A stretch of 8,058 nucleotides of DNA from an uncultured Ectothiorhodospiraceae bacterium (GTDB lineage Bacteria > Pseudomonadota > Gammaproteobacteria > UBA9214), in contig CAMYKJ010000058.1 of NCBI GenBank assembly GCA_947258945.1, forward strand, positions 1-8,058, read 5' to 3'. This document shows, piece after piece, positions 6,665 to 8,058 of the stretch. Within the stretch, counting starts at the first letter, position 1; every line of letters starts with the position of its first letter. The notes under the pieces were generated by a model that had not been told where the DNA came from, did not search any database, and saw nothing but the letters and a program-made list of their open reading frames with translations. A program made the position numbers and the translations under genes.

Positions 6665-7483
6665 ATGACACCCACAGAACTGGCACAGGACAAAACCGAC
6701 GCCATTGCCGATGTGCAGGGCAGCACGGATACGCGCCAGATCCCCATCGACAAGGTCGGCATCAAGGACATCCGACACCCGGTGCGGGTGACAGACCGCT
6801 CGGGCGGCGAGCAGCACACCATCGCCAATTTCAACATGTACGTGAACCTGCCGCACAACTTCAAGGGCACGCACATGTCACGTTTCGTCGAGATTCTCAA
6901 TCTCCACGAATACGAAATCACGGTCGAATCCTTCCGCAAAATGCTCAGCGAGATGACCGAGCGCCTGGAAGCCGAGGCCGGCCACATCGAGATGAGCTTC
7001 AGCTACTTCGTCAACAAGGCCGCACCGGTGTCCGGTGTCGAGAGCCTGATGGACTACGATGTCAGCCTGATCGGCGAGATCAACGACGGCAAAACGAAGA
7101 TGAACATCAAGGTGGTGGTGCCGGTCACCAGCCTGTGCCCCTGCTCAAAAAAAATCTCTGATTACGGCGCGCACAACCAGCGCTCGCATGTGACAGTCAA
7201 CGTCGAGACCCGGGGCTTCGTCTGGATCGAGGACCTGATCGAACTGGTCGAGAACGAGGCCTCCTGCGAACTCTACGGTCTGCTCAAGCGGCCGGACGAG
7301 AAACATGTCACCGAGCGCGCCTACAACAATCCGAAGTTCGTCGAGGACATGGTGCGTGACGTTGCCGCCCGCCTGAACGAGGACAACCGTATCAGTGCCT
7401 ATACCGTGGAATCGGAAAACTTCGAATCCATCCACAACCACTCCGCCTACGCCCTGATCGAGCACACCAAGGAAGCGCTCTGA
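6665..7483 (+). CDS. folE2: GTP cyclohydrolase FolE2 (type IB)
   Basis: A 272-residue enzyme that converts GTP to 7,8-dihydroneopterin triphosphate, the first step of folate synthesis and also of queuosine synthesis. Family signatures run through the protein: [16 protein letters not shown] (25-40), [12 protein letters not shown] (68-79), [20 protein letters not shown] (156-175) and [21 protein letters not shown] (197-217). By spacing, the metal ligands known from the Neisseria enzyme (Cys147, His159, Glu201) correspond to C158, H170 and E212 here. FolE2 can use metals other than zinc, unlike FolE, and in many bacteria it is induced under zinc limitation. I start it at the ATG at 6665; an upstream TTG at 6500 stays in frame, but the added 55 residues are Arg/Leu-rich and unlike the family. 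TGGAAC about 11 nt upstream is a weak ribosome site. It converges with the protease gene. Confidence 0.95.
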   Translation: MTPTELAQDKTDAIADVQGSTDTRQIPIDKVGIKDIRHPVRVTDRSGGEQHTIANFNMYVNLPHNFKGTHMSRFVEILNLHEYEITVESFRKMLSEMTERLEAEAGHIEMSFSYFVNKAAPVSGVESLMDYDVSLIGEINDGKTKMNIKVVVPVTSLCPCSKKISDYGAHNQRSHVTVNVETRGFVWIEDLIELVENEASCELYGLLKRPDEKHVTERAYNNPKFVEDMVRDVAARLNEDNRISAYTVESENFESIHNHSAYALIEHTKEAL

Positions 7484-7509
7484 CCGTTATACCCGCAACG
7501 GATTAATAG

Positions 7510-7538
7510 CTCGCGCCAAGCCGCAAAGGCGCCAAGAC
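7510..7538. repeat. GCCAAG/CGCAAAGGCGCCAAGAC-type intergenic repeat
   Basis: The stretch CTCGCGCCAAG-CCGCAAAGGCGCCAAGAC matches a word I recall as a dispersed intergenic repeat in many proteobacteria. It contains a GCGCCAAG word twice (7513-7520 and 7529-7536). It lies just after folE2, which itself is followed by a weak CCGTT/AACGG hairpin (7484-7501). Confidence 0.45.
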
Positions 7539-7553
7539 AAAATTTATACTCCC

Positions 7554-7720
7554 AGGAGCGCCTTGCAGGCGCGATTACTCAATAGTCGAAAATTGCCTTT
7601 GTAGGAGCGGACCGCGTCCGCGATTGGTTTAAATCTCAAAAGAATCGCGCGATGCACAGGGATGTGCGAGTGCCGCGAGAGGCATGGATGCCGGTAGCGG
7701 CCATGCGATGCGCTCCTACA
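7554..7720. repeat. REP/BIME-like cluster of AGGAGCG hairpins
   Basis: Two direct units have the pattern AGGAGCG, a hairpin, then GCGATT. The first is at 7554-7577 with stem GCGCC/GGCGC (7558-7562, 7568-7572). The second is at 7600-7627 with stem GCGGAC/GTCCGC (7607-7612, 7616-7621). A third copy, CGCTCCTACA (7711-7720), is the exact reverse complement of TGTAGGAGCG (7600-7609), so the last two enclose a 121-bp inverted element. Inside it are more hairpins: GCACA/TGTGC (7654-7667) and a nested CCGC/GCGG with GGCAT/ATGCC (7673-7700). This is typical of REP pairs that sit between convergent genes. Confidence 0.7.
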
Positions 7721-7745
7721 GGCATCGTGGCCAGCTGTGGAATCG

Positions 7746-8058
7746 CTAGTATTTCAACTTCAACGTCATCAACTGCCCGTCGTTATTGATCTCGAGCCGG
7801 CCGAGATAACTCATTCCAAGCAAGGTGGTGGCCGGCTGCTCGCCGTCGATCACCACCGCCTCGACACCCTTTACCTCGAGGTCACCGACCTTCACGCTCC
7901 TGAGTTTTAATTTCCAGGCATCGGTCTGCCCGGAGGCCGTGACTACCGTCGCCGGCTCACCGTCGACCCGGAAGTCGATCCCCAGTCTGCGCGCCTGGGC
8001 CGAATTCATGGCCACGGTCGACGCACCGGTATCGACCAGGAACGGCACCGTCAGCCCG
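7746..8058 (-). CDS. Retropepsin-like aspartic protease, N-terminal part outside window
   Basis: The last 103 residues of a clan AA aspartic protease of the bacterial retropepsin-like type (the TIGR02281 group, as I recall it). The catalytic motif DTGAS follows LTVPFLV close to the right window edge. Further on are AMNSAQARRLGI, the flap-like VVTASGQ, and the conserved C-terminal LLGMSYLGRLE, ending KLKY before the TAG at 7748. The frame stays open to base 8058, so the true start, probably with a signal or membrane anchor as in relatives, is beyond the edge; the GTG at 8048 lies too close to the active site to be the start. Such proteins are usually periplasmic with unknown substrates. It faces folE2 tail to tail across 262 bp of repeats. 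Confidence 0.88.
   Translation of the reverse strand, partial: GLTVPFLVDTGASTVAMNSAQARRLGIDFRVDGEPATVVTASGQTDAWKLKLRSVKVGDLEVKGVEAVVIDGEQPATTLLGMSYLGRLEINNDGQLMTLKLKY

Noticed and set aside
7147..7154. Run of eight A in folE2, possible slippage or phase-variation site
   Set aside because: It encodes conserved Lys-Lys after the CPCS motif in frame; a similar run occurs in xseB. Nothing suggests regulated slippage.

Overview
The window looks like a GC-rich gammaproteobacterial chromosome segment, possibly Chromatiales or Ectothiorhodospiraceae-like. This rests on the gene content (parE, xseB-ispA, folE2, a proteobacterial rubrerythrin/Fe-S/DUF3501 cluster), GC-rich codon use and REP-like intergenic repeats. 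No mobile element, CRISPR array or RNA gene was recognised. No gene-free stretch exceeds 300 bp; the largest is the 262-bp gap at 7484-7745.

Left part, all on the minus strand. The block at 4735-5154, 3186-4532 and 2521-3065 reads in that order as a rubrerythrin without a rubredoxin domain, a GlpC/HdrD-like protein with two 4Fe-4S motifs and CCG domains, and a DUF3501 gene. The trio recurs in proteobacteria and its role is not established; a peroxide-reducing system fed by the Fe-S protein is a reasonable hypothesis. In this genome the DUF3501 gene appears broken: about 14-16 residues are missing and the frame changes near 2820-2831. A repeat-rich 120-bp spacer also separates it from its partner. 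Further left come a CNP1-like secreted protein (1783-2349) and parE (1-1752, 3' end outside the window), 30 bp apart and probably co-transcribed.

Right part, plus strand. A 193-bp divergent control region (5155-5347) holds a palindrome inside a predicted rubrerythrin promoter, and repeated ATGGCC words on the xseB side. Then come xseB and ispA (14-nt overlap) and, after a 173-bp gap, folE2. In relatives dxs often sits in this gap, but no trace of it is visible. The folE2 gene converges on a partial retropepsin-like aspartic protease gene (7746-8058, minus). The gap between them carries several REP-like hairpin repeats.

Functionally the window joins chromosome decatenation (ParE), DNA repair (XseB), isoprenoid chain synthesis (IspA), a pterin or queuosine precursor pathway (FolE2) and a candidate oxidative-stress module.
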